Assembly (NCBI RefSeq): GCF_007858285.1
Contig: NZ_VFIL01000007.1
Span: 124,001-188,000 of the forward strand
Length of the DNA stretch: 64,000 nucleotides
Origin: Pseudomonas brenneri
Lineage (GTDB): Bacteria > Pseudomonadota > Gammaproteobacteria > Pseudomonadales > Pseudomonadaceae
Direction of reading: 5' to 3'
This document shows, in pieces, positions 17,499 through 26,273 of the stretch. Position numbers and translations under genes: made by a program. The notes under the pieces are model-generated. The model worked only from the letters and a program-made list of their open reading frames with translations, searched no databases and had not been told where the DNA came from. Each line of letters begins with the position of its first letter. The first letter of the stretch is position 1.

Positions 17499-18056
17499 AT
17501 GTCCAAACTCGAAGATATATACATACTGGCACTGCAATACGCAGAAAACAAAGAGTCTTTCAACCTGAGAGAGCTGGCCACCACACTTAATTTAACGCCG
17601 AACCAAGAAACTATATTAGCATTGCAAATAGACAGAAAAGAAATTTTTCTCCACAACCAAGTTTTATATTTTACACACAGACAACGAGACACCATAGAAC
17701 TATTCTTTACAGTTGCAGACAAGTTTAGACTGCTTAGCCATGCCGAGCTAGAGGAAGCTCGACTATCGGCAAACTCCGCATCTAAATACGCGACTTACGC
17801 CCTGATAATTTCAATAGCAGCCGCAATAATTAGCTCAGCTCTTTCCCTGATACAAATCAATTCAGACATTTCACTACCAGAGCACACAACAAAAACACTT
17901 GAGAATATAAACCAGTCCCTATCCCCCATAAACCAAAACATAAACAAAATCATCGAGCAAACAGAAACACCCACAAAAATTCAGCAATACTTCATCATTC
18001 AAAACGCACTACCCTACTTCCCCACACAAGCTATCAAGGCAAGTAAAAACCCGTAA
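17499..18056 (+). CDS. AT-rich orphan membrane-anchored protein, unknown function
   Basis: 185 residues with one strong membrane segment at about 98-120 (ATYALIISIAAAIISSALSLI). The N-terminal 60 residues look like a small winged-helix-type fold (FNLRELATTLNLTPNQETILAL). A polar tail follows the membrane segment, with Asn/Gln-rich repeats (NINQSLSPINQNINKIIEQ). Its base composition is far more AT-rich than neighbouring genes, a sign of recent transfer. It sits at the prophage edge next to the lysis genes, a usual place for lysogen-expressed extra genes. Not recognised. Confidence 0.6.
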   Translation: MSKLEDIYILALQYAENKESFNLRELATTLNLTPNQETILALQIDRKEIFLHNQVLYFTHRQRDTIELFFTVADKFRLLSHAELEEARLSANSASKYATYALIISIAAAIISSALSLIQINSDISLPEHTTKTLENINQSLSPINQNINKIIEQTETPTKIQQYFIIQNALPYFPTQAIKASKNP

Positions 18057-18088
18057 TCAAAATTTTATTTTTTAGAGCCACAGTAATT

Positions 18089-18610
18089 CTATTTAAAAAT
18101 AGCCCTGACATACGCCTGGCACGCCCGCAACGCGATCAATCCTTGGTCGCCGGCATCGGTGATGGCGACAATTCGTTGAGCATGCGCTGGGTTAAGTTGG
18201 GCTCGACGGGCTGCATGAACCACGCCGACGGCGCCGGAGGTGGCAGGCACGTTGCAGCCACCGGCTGAATCCGTGGCGTCGAGAAGGACTGACAGCCGCA
18301 CATCAGCAGTAGCAAGGCGGTCGCGCAGCAGAGCCTGGTTGCGTTTAGCATCGGAAAGTTCTCGGGTGTGTTGTTGATCGGATGTAGCCAACGTCCTCTC
18401 CAGGGCCAGGCGCCTGCCCTGCTCGGCGCTCACCTGCTTGGCGGCGGTCGCGCTTACGGCAGCCAGTTCGCCCTGGTGCAGGCCGGCCTGCTCGGCCAGC
18501 TTCTTGCCCATGCGCCATTCCTGCACCTGCCAGGTGAAGCCGGCGGCGCTGGCCATCAGCACCAAGATCAGCACCGCCAGCCCGGCCAGCTTCTGCACGG
18601 GTGTCATCAC
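18089..18610 (-). CDS. Rz: Phage inner-membrane spanin (Rz-like)
   Basis: 173 residues: an N-terminal membrane anchor (about 8-27, LAGLAVLILVLMASAAGFTW) followed by a periplasmic coiled-coil region rich in Ala/Gln/Glu. A second lipoprotein frame is embedded inside it (18136-18351), the classical Rz/Rz1 arrangement. Together they fuse inner and outer membranes as the last step of lysis. Its start overlaps the endolysin gene end by four bases. Confidence 0.88.
   Translation of the reverse strand: MMTPVQKLAGLAVLILVLMASAAGFTWQVQEWRMGKKLAEQAGLHQGELAAVSATAAKQVSAEQGRRLALERTLATSDQQHTRELSDAKRNQALLRDRLATADVRLSVLLDATDSAGGCNVPATSGAVGVVHAARRAQLNPAHAQRIVAITDAGDQGLIALRACQAYVRAIFK
18136..18351 (-). CDS. Rz1: Phage outer-membrane spanin lipoprotein (Rz1-like), nested in Rz
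   Basis: A 71-residue frame wholly inside the Rz gene in another reading frame. It begins with a short signal sequence and a lipoprotein-type cysteine (LLLLMCGC, Cys20), then a proline-rich body (STPRIQPVAATCLPPPAPSA), as in Rz1 proteins. Overlapping genes of this kind are characteristic of lambdoid spanins. The residue at -3 of the lipobox is Met, slightly unusual. Confidence 0.78.
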   Translation of the reverse strand: MLNATRLCCATALLLLMCGCQSFSTPRIQPVAATCLPPPAPSAWFMQPVEPNLTQRMLNELSPSPMPATKD

Positions 18611-19032
18611 GGCACATCCTTGAAAAAGACGTGATGCCCGATGCGCAGCGTCTCCTTGGCCTTCGCCGCCCAGGCTGGGGCCTTAGGCATCGTGGTTGCG
18701 TAGTAATGCGTGGCCCCGCCGGTTGGATCCGGTACCGCGCCGGCCATCACCTGGTCAGCAGCACGCTGGGCCTGGGCGAGCTGCGCGGCCGGGATCGGCT
18801 TCGCACCGCTGAGGTAGGCGTAGTTAGGGTCGTTCTGGTTCCAGCAGCTGAACTGCCATGGCTTCAGGCACACGCCGGCGTAGCCCTCGCCCCACCAGGA
18901 CTTGGCCTTGCCGTCGAACACACGGTTGCGGATGGTCCAGGCCACTGCGATCTGGCCGCCCAGCCCTTCCCCGCGGGACTCGGCCCACAACGTGCGCGCC
19001 AGGATGTCCCGATCTCTATCGGAAGCTGTCAT
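18607..19032 (-). CDS. Phage endolysin, SleB-type cell-wall hydrolase
   Basis: 141 residues matching the Hydrolase_2/SleB family over the whole length: DILARTLWAESRGEG (catalytic Glu18) near the start, then AVAWTIRNRV, CLKPWQFSCWN and GATHYY in the second half. These enzymes cleave the glycan strands of peptidoglycan. No signal sequence, so release depends on the holin, which is encoded 29 kb away at 48179-48511. Followed by Rz/Rz1. Confidence 0.88.
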   Translation of the reverse strand: MTASDRDRDILARTLWAESRGEGLGGQIAVAWTIRNRVFDGKAKSWWGEGYAGVCLKPWQFSCWNQNDPNYAYLSGAKPIPAAQLAQAQRAADQVMAGAVPDPTGGATHYYATTMPKAPAWAAKAKETLRIGHHVFFKDVP

Positions 19033-19039
19033 AACTTTT

Positions 19040-19078
19040 CTCCAGGCAAAAATAAACCCGCTCGATGGCGGGTGCTAG
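19040..19078 (-). terminator. Hairpin plus ribosome-site module before the endolysin gene
   Basis: On the minus strand: ACCCGCCATCGAGCGGGT hairpin, TTTATTTT, GCCTGGAG ribosome site, then the ATG. A nearly identical module precedes the tail-fibre gene (20471-20503). Confidence 0.55.
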
Positions 19079-19092
19079 CGTCCGTAGATTTA

Positions 19093-19371
19093 TCAGATGG
19101 GCCGAACAGGCCTGAGGGTTTGGTCGGGGTATCCGGCGGCCCCCTCCTTCCAGGCGCGCACCTGGATGCGGTAGTCGCGCCACGCCCGGTCAGTGCCGGG
19201 GAGCGCAATTGGATCGCCGTCTTCAAGTGCAAGCAACTGCCCTGCGATACTTTCCATTTCAGCCCGCTGCCATTGCTCCTCGGTCGCGACCTGAATCGCG
19301 GCCTGTTCGGCAGCAAGCGCCGCGTCGGACATCGCCTTAGTAACCAGCCTTTCCCAATCAATGTTACTCAT
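19093..19371 (-). CDS. Phage tail-fibre assembly-type protein
   Basis: 92 residues, mostly helical (LAAEQAAIQVATEEQWQRAE) with a C-terminal DRAWRDYRIQVRAWKEGAAGYPD segment typical of small tail-fibre assembly chaperones found behind fibre genes. It overlaps the preceding gene by eight bases. Expected to help fold or attach the fibre encoded at 19696-20463. Confidence 0.6.
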   Translation of the reverse strand: MSNIDWERLVTKAMSDAALAAEQAAIQVATEEQWQRAEMESIAGQLLALEDGDPIALPGTDRAWRDYRIQVRAWKEGAAGYPDQTLRPVRPI

Positions 19372-19696
19372 CTTGACTCACCTCTAGCGTTGCAATTGGA
19401 GCCAGTGGCTTTGGAAGGTTGACCACCCCGTTTGCCTTGATTGAAACGGGGCTCGGGAAGGCTTGCTCTGGGCTGTAATTCACTGGATTCGGGAGGTTGA
19501 TGTGAAAGATCAACTCTCCACCGATCCTTGTGACTTCCCGGGTAAAAAATTCGCTGCTGATCGCGTCGACGGGGAGCGTGTCACCCTCTCCAATCCGGGA
19601 AAAATCAAACGGCTCGCCGTTGACGACCAACGCGTCTCCCCGCTTTTCCAGTTCCAGCGAGAGATCGTTGCGTACCCCATATAGATTTATGATCAT
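19364..19696 (-). CDS. Phage tail-region protein of unknown function
   Basis: 110 residues from an ATG that overlaps the fibre stop codon (TAATG), which favours it over the ATG at 19705. No recognised domain; predominantly strand-like with NLPNPVNYSPEQAFPSPVS in the middle. Sits between the fibre gene and the assembly chaperone gene with overlaps on both sides, so it probably belongs to the host-recognition module. Confidence 0.6.
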   Translation of the reverse strand: MIINLYGVRNDLSLELEKRGDALVVNGEPFDFSRIGEGDTLPVDAISSEFFTREVTRIGGELIFHINLPNPVNYSPEQAFPSPVSIKANGVVNLPKPLAPIATLEVSQDE

Positions 19697-20463
19697 TACT
19701 TCCACACCCCTATAACCATGTATCGAACATCAAAGAACTGGGCAGTCCCACCGTTCCGGATTGCTACGGTGCCGCTGATGTGCCTGTTAGCGGTGTATGC
19801 AGACATATCGTACATTCCGTAGTGATCAGCCGAGGAAAGCCCATATGCAACACCGGAAACGGACGGGAAGGTCCCGGCAAGAAACTGATGCGGATAGGTC
19901 AATACCGTTGTCATGGCATAAGTGTTTGCAGCAATTGTCGGGGATCGCTGCAGGCCAAAACCAATAAGAAGGCCACCCGCAAACTTTACATAGGTGCCAT
20001 ATGTATTTGAGCCTCTTTCGATAATGGCGCCGGCCGTTGCAATGCCCTCTACATCAGCTACAGCGCCCGTCTTTAGCTCCAGGCCGGCTCGAGCCAGCGC
20101 AGCTGTTGCGCCACCAGTACCACCCTTGTTAACCGGGACGACGTTCTCGGTCGAGACCGTACCAAGCCCTGCCAGCGTAGAGCCCCACTGCTGAATGATC
20201 GCCCCGGCAGCAATCGCCAGATCACGCTGATAGCCTTGCACAGGCATCAGCGCATAGTTTGCGTTCGACACCGTCGCACTGCGGTAAGCAGGACTGATCG
20301 AAAGCGTGGTCGGGCTCGGGGCATTGATGACCTCGTACCACTGGCCATCCGGGCCGATGAACGCATCCCCGGTAAGCGTGTTTGCTGCGAAGTTCGTACC
20401 CACGCCGGTGACGTTGGTTTGACCAGCGACAACGTTCACCTTCCCCTCTTTGTACCAACCCAT
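19696..20463 (-). CDS. Phage tail fibre / receptor-binding protein
   Basis: 255 residues. The N-terminal 80 residues (MGWYKEGKVNVVAGQTNVTG, GVGTNFAANTLTGDAF, PAYRSATV) form the virion-attachment part seen in many siphophage fibres. It is followed by the collagen-like fold starter VNKGGTGGATAALARAGLELKTGAV, and the C-terminus (VSGVAYGLSSADHYGMYDMS) is the variable host-contact domain. Short compared with long fibres, so probably a side or tip fibre. Confidence 0.78.
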   Translation of the reverse strand: MGWYKEGKVNVVAGQTNVTGVGTNFAANTLTGDAFIGPDGQWYEVINAPSPTTLSISPAYRSATVSNANYALMPVQGYQRDLAIAAGAIIQQWGSTLAGLGTVSTENVVPVNKGGTGGATAALARAGLELKTGAVADVEGIATAGAIIERGSNTYGTYVKFAGGLLIGFGLQRSPTIAANTYAMTTVLTYPHQFLAGTFPSVSGVAYGLSSADHYGMYDMSAYTANRHISGTVAIRNGGTAQFFDVRYMVIGVWK

Positions 20464-20470
20464 AATAATC

Positions 20471-20503
20471 TCCAGGCAAAAATAAACCCGCTCATGGCGG
20501 GTG
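20471..20503 (-). terminator. Hairpin plus ribosome-site module before the tail-fibre gene
   Basis: Minus strand ACCCGCCATGAGCGGGT, TTTATTTTTGCC, TGGAG, then ATG at 20463. Same layout and nearly same sequence as at 19040-19078. Confidence 0.55.
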
Positions 20504-20522
20504 CGTGTTCTTTCATCGGTTG

Positions 20523-21392
20523 TCAGTTAAATGGAAATGGCAATCCTGCTGTTTTAATAACTAGTGCCGATGGGAATCTATCAGTAGGCATGAGGTGGAA
20601 GGAACTCTCTCCCGTTGTACTCTGGGCCGGCCACGCATCCTGTGTTGTTCTTCCTGGCGGGGCAAAGACGAACGATATGCCACCAACAATACCAAACGCC
20701 CCCTCAGCTACACCGTATATATCTGTCCCTCCGCCAGAGTAGGCCTTGGGGTCGATGATTCCGCACGATCTGTTCCAAGGAAGGAATGCCGCGTACTCAA
20801 CACCCCCATCAAGTGGAATGTCTACTAAGCTGTGAACGCTGGCCACGCCTGATGTCGTTTGATGGGAAATCCTTTGATTGCGCCCACCGATGTAAGCGGT
20901 GACTGGTCGACCAAATCTATCTAGCGGACCTGGTTGCGGCGCTGCTATTGCCCCCACAATATTGAGCGGGATCTGATTAGAGTTAAATGAAATCCCACCA
21001 GACTGCTCCTCGCGAGTCTTCAGCTTGGGCCCCAAAATAGAATCATCACGCATAAGATCAAAACAATAGAACTTAGTTGAAGTGCTAGCGCCCGCAAACA
21101 AATAGGTCTTTGTGCTTCCGCTCACCTTCACCCCTGTAGCCACACCTGGGCCAACCAAAAAAACTATAGGAGATAGCGGGCTATCAATTGAAAACCCGAA
21201 CTGGTCGTCACCCGGAACCCCTTGCTCGACCCAGCTACTGCCAATATTCGGATCAACGTTTACTCCACGCAATCTTAACCGACGCCAATTCTCAACGTAT
21301 GACAGATATCCACTTTTGACCAAACCATAACTTATGTTGTTTGTGTCATAAAGAAGACTGGAATCACTTAGTCTAACAACAAGTCCTGCCAT
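20523..21392 (-). CDS. Phage tail-tip associated protein, unknown
   Basis: 289 residues from the ATG at 21392, two bases after the previous stop; the frame is open further upstream, but those codons overlap the previous gene. The N-terminus MAGLVVRLSDSSLLYDTNN resembles the start of the preceding protein (MVGLVIRDKDTGLIKVD), suggesting a shared attachment domain for J-associated proteins. The rest is strand-rich with no known motif. Located between J and the tail fibre, so likely part of the adsorption apparatus. Confidence 0.6.
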   Translation of the reverse strand: MAGLVVRLSDSSLLYDTNNISYGLVKSGYLSYVENWRRLRLRGVNVDPNIGSSWVEQGVPGDDQFGFSIDSPLSPIVFLVGPGVATGVKVSGSTKTYLFAGASTSTKFYCFDLMRDDSILGPKLKTREEQSGGISFNSNQIPLNIVGAIAAPQPGPLDRFGRPVTAYIGGRNQRISHQTTSGVASVHSLVDIPLDGGVEYAAFLPWNRSCGIIDPKAYSGGGTDIYGVAEGAFGIVGGISFVFAPPGRTTQDAWPAQSTTGESSFHLMPTDRFPSALVIKTAGLPFPFN

Positions 21393-21394
21393 AT

Positions 21395-21700
21395 CTAATA
21401 GTACCCGTAAGAGATACGGCAATTGGCGGAGAAAAAACCCCAGCCAGCCGTGTTGTATGAATAGGCCCAAGACAGGGTGGTTCCATCAAGGGTGACGCCG
21501 GGCCTCTTCCCTTTTTCCACCTGCAAATCAACCAGCGGACAAACGGAAAAAAACAAGTGCCGACCTGGCGGTGCAGTCGGGATCTGAATAGATCCATTCT
21601 GCCCGCCAGTCTCAACGCTGCCAGTCTCCTGACTGATAAAGCTTGTCATATCAACCTTAATGAGGCCCGTGTCTTTGTCCCTTATTACTAATCCCACCAT
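21395..21700 (-). CDS. Small phage tail-tip protein, unknown
   Basis: 101 residues directly behind J (stop of J at 21702, one-base gap). It begins MVGLVIRDKDTGLIKVDMTS and ends RISYGYY. The first 20 residues look paralogous to those of the next gene. Probably a structural protein bound to J. Confidence 0.6.
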   Translation of the reverse strand: MVGLVIRDKDTGLIKVDMTSFISQETGSVETGGQNGSIQIPTAPPGRHLFFSVCPLVDLQVEKGKRPGVTLDGTTLSWAYSYNTAGWGFFSANCRISYGYY

Positions 21701-21701
21701 G

Positions 21702-24700
21702 TCAAAGACTCAGGTCGATGCCATCAACACCATTGGCATAGGTGAATTTAAGTCCGTCACTATTCAGCAGCGAAGAGTTCCCGTTTTTGCTCCCACGGAA
21801 AACGAACTTGCCTGTTTCCATATTCAGCTCGATTAGCGGCTGCCCATTGGCATCGACAGCAGCAGATCGCAGCGTCATGCCCAGGATGATCTCCTGGATA
21901 AATGCCTTGTTGATCACTGCCTGGTTGATGAACACCTGGCCACCGCTCACAACGAACGGTGTAATCAACTGCCCGCTGACCTCGTCGACAATGGCGAAGC
22001 GCTGTGCAAACGCCAGAATCTCCGACGTTTCCCCATCACTGCCCAGAGCCAGGCCGGCCATAACCTTTTTGCCATTGGCAATGGTCTGAGCCTTGATCGT
22101 CGTCTGGGCAGATACCTTGCCGTCGAGATTGACTACCGTCTGGCTGACCTGCTGAACCGATGCATTGGTTTGCCCGATGCTCGATTGCAGCGTTTCTGTT
22201 GTCCTACCCAAGGCCTCATTTGCAGACGCCTGCACCTTCTTCTCAGCGAAGAAGGTAGCCGTGGAATCCCAAGACTTAACGACGCCGGCCAAATCGGCAG
22301 CCCCATCATCACCGCGCACCGCCGCCCGCAGCGATTCGTTACTGGCCGCCAACGAGGTGACCCTGCCATCAACCTCAGCGACCTTTGTGTCGAGGCCAGT
22401 GATAGCCACGGCATTACCGGCCACCTTTTCATCGGTCAGCGCCAGATCGCTCTTCAGTTGGTTTACTTGAGTGGCTGCCGTCTCCCTGTTGGTCGCCACC
22501 ACCTGCTCCAGAACGGTCAGCCCTGACTTGTTCGCCCCCACTTGCGCGTTCATCGTCAGCAGCTGCTGCGCCACGGACTCGTTTTCTGTTGCCCTGGTGC
22601 GTTTCTCAAGCGCCAGATCAGCGGTTGCCTGCCAGCCTTTGAGCGCGTTCGCCAGGTCGCCAGCACCATCATCGTCGCGAGCAGCTGAACGCAACGCCTC
22701 AATCGAGGACGCGGTGGCCACGATCTTTCCGTCGATCTCTTCGATCTTCGTGCTGACAAGGGCAATCTGCTGAGTGAGTGCGTTCGTGGTTTCGAGGATC
22801 GTCCCGATATCTTTCCAGTAGGTGGCGTTCGGCGGGGTTACGCCTGCCGGCACCGCCTGCATAGCCTGGTAGATATGCCCCTCTTCCTGGACAAACGCGG
22901 CAACCGGATAAGGCTTGCCGGGATCGTAAGGCGCTGCACCCGTGATCTGCCCCAGCAGCCCCTCCAGCTCTGCCTTGGCCTCCTTCAACCGTTCGTTGAC
23001 CGAATCAGGGCCATCCCCCGAAATCAGGTCGATCTCTTCGCGCAAGTCCTGGTATAGGGCTCCCTTGCCGATCTTGTCGGCAAAGTACTTCTCATAGTCG
23101 CTCTGGGCCGAACTGGCCTGGCCATTGACCGCGCCCGGGATCGGGAAGAGCGGCCCGACGTTGCCAGTCCGGTCCACCAGGCGCGCCCAAAAGAACAGGC
23201 TCGCCCCCGCCAGCAGGCTGTGCATTTCATGCTTGGCCTGCGGGTAGCTGAAGTCGCTCAGCTTGATCGCAGTCGTCAGGTCCGGCGACTCGCTGTACCA
23301 GATCTCCGTACGCTGGGTGTCCTCTGCACCTGGTGGAAAACCCCACTGGATGCCGATGCCATAGACCAAGCTGGTGATGGTCAGGAACGCCACCGCCGGC
23401 GGCAGGCCGGCCTTGCCTTCCAGGCTGGTCAGATTGGAGCTCTTCCAGATCGAGGAGATCTCGAAGGCACTCACCGACCGCACCCGGGCCAGATAGGCGC
23501 CCGAATAGATGCCCGTAACGTCCACACTGGTCGAACCAGTGCGCTGCAGCTTGATCCAGTTGCCGCTGTCCTTGCGCCACTCCACGTCATAGGCGACCGC
23601 ACCAGCAACAGCGGGCCAGGAGATGTTCATGGTGCTGATGGCCAGGCCCTGGTCGACGGAGTAACTCGACGTGATATCGACGCTCGCCGGCGCTGGAACC
23701 ACTGTGATCGGCACAACGCTGATTGGGCGTTCTTCCAGGCGCGCGCCAGTGTCGATGTGCGCGAATTTACTCGGGTCGTACTGCACGGCCGAGATTTCAA
23801 AGACGCCAGGCTCCGGCCGGGCCACGCTGACCACTCGGTACAGTGGGATGGCCAGATCATCGGCATCCAGCGCCCACACCAACTCAGGTTCCGGCACCAC
23901 GGAGTAAGCAACGGTCACGGTGACCTGCCGACCGCTGACCAGCTGTACGGTACGCCCCTCGCACTTGCCGTCTGGCAGGTTGAGGATCAGCCGGTCACCG
24001 GGCTTGGCCTGGGTGTCGCGGTCCAACTTGATGACCTTGCCGTTCACTGCCGAGATACGCCCGCCCACCGGCCGACCGGCCAGCAGTTCGTCCGCGATCG
24101 GGATCACGTAGCCAGGCAGCGGAATGCGCCCGTCGAGGCCGACCTTGAAGGTGACCGCCCGATCCTTGGAGTTTGTGAGCAGCGCCCACTTCCCGCGGCG
24201 CTGAGCCTCGGATTCACGGGTGCAGCCGATTGCACTGATTTCGAGAGGGTTGTCACCGTAACGCCGCTGCAGCTTCTGGTCGGTCACCGCCGTGACGTCG
24301 GTGTCGTAGTTGTTCAGCGGGTTGTCGTAGCTGACCAGGGCCCTGGTGTAGCGGGTCCGCTCCGATGCGCTGGAGTAGGTGAACTTGCCGTCAATGACGT
24401 TTGCCCGGGTATAGGCAAAGTCGAAGTCAGTAGCGCGCGGCATATCCGCCAGGGTGAACACCTGGCCCTGGGCCCAGTAGGTCATGCCTCGATAGATCGC
24501 CGAGATGTCGCGCAGCAGTGACCAGGCATCAGCCTTGCTCTGCAGGTTTAGGTTGCAGATGAAACGCGGCTCCATACCGCCCTTCCCATCCGGCACCAAC
24601 TGGTCGCAGTACTGCGAGATGCGGTAGAGCTCCCACTTATCCACCATCCACGGCTTTATGCGGCGGCCCAAGCCGAAGCGGTCAACCGTAGTAATGCCAT

Positions 24701-25565
24701 AAGTGGCCCAGGTCGGATTATTGGTGTATGCCTCTTTGAGCGTCCCGTCCCAGATGCCACTGTAAGTGCGCGATACGGGATCATAGTTGCTCGGCACCTG
24801 CCATTTGCGAGCCTTACAGCCAACGGTGACGGCCGGAATGCTGCGGAACTGCTCGGCCGAGAACTCGATGTAGAGCAGCGCGGTATTGGGATAACGGATC
24901 TTGGCGTCAATAACCTCGGTGAAACCCGCTATCTGCATGATGTCGGAGAACTTGCCCGGACTGTTCTGGTTGACGGTCAGTCGCGTTATCCGCATCAGCC
25001 AGCCGCTGGTTGCCTTGGGCAAATCGATACGTCGGGTTCGCTCGTAAAGATTGGTTGTCTTGCCGTCGACTACCTCACTCAGGACTTCCTGATAGGCCCC
25101 GCCATCGGTTGCCAGTTCGACCTTGTACTGGATCCGGTAACCATTGATATTGTTGTTCGCGTCCACGGACTGGAGCGCCGGCCAGGCGAAGCGTACTCGC
25201 ACAGCAGAAAGCTGGGTGTTACTGATCGCCCGGACCCACGGTGTTCCACTGCGCAGTTCGGTGCTGATCGTGGTTTCGTTCTCGATCGAGGGGATGCCCT
25301 GGATATAGGTCTGATCCACCACCCCGGTGCGCCACTCCCACTTTACGTTCGGGAAGTTCATGTTGCCCTGGGGGTCTTGCAGCGGAGTGTTGTCGAGGTA
25401 GATGTCCCGCGCAGTAGGCGTGCCTTCGAACTCGCCCTCGCCGATAGCAATGAGCATTTTTGCGATAGCGACAGAGCGTAGGCTGTCCGGTGCTTCGGTT
25501 GGAGTCTTGGGCTTCTCGGAGCCGCCCTTGGCGCCATAGACATCAATCTTGCGTGCTGCGCCCAT
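21702..25565 (-). CDS. J: Tail tip / host-specificity protein J
   Basis: 1287 residues, the size of lambda J-type proteins. Signature segments: GEGEFEGTPTARDIYLDNTPLQDPQGNMNF near the start, WSLLRDISAIYRGMTYWAQG around 350, fibronectin-like repeats around 640-800 (AYDVEWRKDSGNWIKLQRTG), a helical stretch around 870-1150 with repeated ATSIEALRS / AASNESLRAAVRGDDGA units, and a C-terminal domain with GMTLRSAAVDANGQPLIELNMETG. J forms the central tip fibre that binds the receptor and starts DNA injection. The internal repeats are two or three copies of one helical unit. Confidence 0.94.
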   Translation of the reverse strand: MGAARKIDVYGAKGGSEKPKTPTEAPDSLRSVAIAKMLIAIGEGEFEGTPTARDIYLDNTPLQDPQGNMNFPNVKWEWRTGVVDQTYIQGIPSIENETTISTELRSGTPWVRAISNTQLSAVRVRFAWPALQSVDANNNINGYRIQYKVELATDGGAYQEVLSEVVDGKTTNLYERTRRIDLPKATSGWLMRITRLTVNQNSPGKFSDIMQIAGFTEVIDAKIRYPNTALLYIEFSAEQFRSIPAVTVGCKARKWQVPSNYDPVSRTYSGIWDGTLKEAYTNNPTWATYGITTVDRFGLGRRIKPWMVDKWELYRISQYCDQLVPDGKGGMEPRFICNLNLQSKADAWSLLRDISAIYRGMTYWAQGQVFTLADMPRATDFDFAYTRANVIDGKFTYSSASERTRYTRALVSYDNPLNNYDTDVTAVTDQKLQRRYGDNPLEISAIGCTRESEAQRRGKWALLTNSKDRAVTFKVGLDGRIPLPGYVIPIADELLAGRPVGGRISAVNGKVIKLDRDTQAKPGDRLILNLPDGKCEGRTVQLVSGRQVTVTVAYSVVPEPELVWALDADDLAIPLYRVVSVARPEPGVFEISAVQYDPSKFAHIDTGARLEERPISVVPITVVPAPASVDITSSYSVDQGLAISTMNISWPAVAGAVAYDVEWRKDSGNWIKLQRTGSTSVDVTGIYSGAYLARVRSVSAFEISSIWKSSNLTSLEGKAGLPPAVAFLTITSLVYGIGIQWGFPPGAEDTQRTEIWYSESPDLTTAIKLSDFSYPQAKHEMHSLLAGASLFFWARLVDRTGNVGPLFPIPGAVNGQASSAQSDYEKYFADKIGKGALYQDLREEIDLISGDGPDSVNERLKEAKAELEGLLGQITGAAPYDPGKPYPVAAFVQEEGHIYQAMQAVPAGVTPPNATYWKDIGTILETTNALTQQIALVSTKIEEIDGKIVATASSIEALRSAARDDDGAGDLANALKGWQATADLALEKRTRATENESVAQQLLTMNAQVGANKSGLTVLEQVVATNRETAATQVNQLKSDLALTDEKVAGNAVAITGLDTKVAEVDGRVTSLAASNESLRAAVRGDDGAADLAGVVKSWDSTATFFAEKKVQASANEALGRTTETLQSSIGQTNASVQQVSQTVVNLDGKVSAQTTIKAQTIANGKKVMAGLALGSDGETSEILAFAQRFAIVDEVSGQLITPFVVSGGQVFINQAVINKAFIQEIILGMTLRSAAVDANGQPLIELNMETGKFVFRGSKNGNSSLLNSDGLKFTYANGVDGIDLSL

Positions 25566-25570
25566 GCTTT

Positions 25571-25604
25571 CCTCCAGGCAATAAAAAACCGCCTCTGGGG
25601 CGGC
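25571..25604 (-). terminator. Hairpin plus ribosome-site module before J
   Basis: Minus strand GCCGCC(CCAGA)GGCGGT hairpin, TTTTTTATT, GCCTGGAGG, then ATG of J at 25565. Third copy of the hairpin/T-run/GCCTGGAG layout. Confidence 0.55.
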
Positions 25605-25624
25605 TGCTGTAATTCGGGTGTTAA

Positions 25625-26221
25625 CTACATCTGGTCTTCGGCGTAGATCGCGGCGCTGATAATCGCCCCGCCCCAGCGGCGTTCGCCGATACAGAGCGGT
25701 ACTGGGTTGCCGGAGGCGGTGGTGTTCTTTGCGCTGCCGAAGGCGTACCCGGGTGTGTTTTCAGGTGCTGCACTGGTCTTGAGGCCCCCGGCCTGCGGGC
25801 TGAGCATTTGGATCACACCGCCGGCGACCAGGCCGATGCCTGCGCCTATGAGCGGAGTACCGAAAGGCGTTGCCGAGAAAATAACACCCACAACAATCAA
25901 GATCGCGCCGACGATGGTTTGAAGAATACCGCCGCGCTTGCTGCCTACGACCACAGGCGCAATACGGATGTCTCCGGCGCCGTTGTAGCTCAGTTCCTTC
26001 TCCCCGATATTGCGTTTATCGCGAAACACAGCGAACTCGAGCCCGCGCGACTTGGCATTTGACAGAAACCGCTCGAATCCAGGGATCTGCACGCATAGTG
26101 CTTTGATCGCCTCCGCCGGCGTTTTCACCGCGAGCCTGAAGGACTTTCCGAACTGACGGAGTTGACCGTGCAGGCGAATCGTTGTCATCGGTTGATAGTT
26201 GATCGCTAATGTTTGCATCAC
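25625..26221 (-). CDS. I: Tail assembly protein I
   Basis: 198 residues. TTIRLHGQLRQFGKSFRLAVKTPAEAIKAL at the N-terminus is the classical ubiquitin-like start of lambda gpI. A glycine-rich hydrophobic middle follows (FSATPFGTPLIGAGIGLVAGGV), and the end reads VPLCIGERRWGGAIISAAIYAEDQM. gpI is needed for tip-complex assembly with J, K and L. In lambda I overlaps K; here 2.3 kb of unrelated genes separate them. Confidence 0.88.
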   Translation of the reverse strand: MMQTLAINYQPMTTIRLHGQLRQFGKSFRLAVKTPAEAIKALCVQIPGFERFLSNAKSRGLEFAVFRDKRNIGEKELSYNGAGDIRIAPVVVGSKRGGILQTIVGAILIVVGVIFSATPFGTPLIGAGIGLVAGGVIQMLSPQAGGLKTSAAPENTPGYAFGSAKNTTASGNPVPLCIGERRWGGAIISAAIYAEDQM

Positions 26222-26260
26222 TTTCTCCGGGCAATAAAAAACCGCCCGGAGGCGGTTTCA
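26222..26260 (-). terminator. Hairpin plus ribosome-site module before gene I
   Basis: Minus strand ACCGCCTCCGGGCGGT hairpin, TTTTTTATT, GCCCGGAG ribosome site, then the I start at 26221. Fourth copy of the same layout. Confidence 0.55.
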
Positions 26261-26273
26261 AGGTTTTCTTGGT

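Noticed and set aside
18057..18088. Prophage attachment site next to the lysis genes
   Set aside because: No tRNA end or recognisable core; the partner site and integrase lie outside the window.
23220..24521. 433-codon plus-strand open frame
   Set aside because: Antisense shadow of the J gene; composition unlike a real protein.
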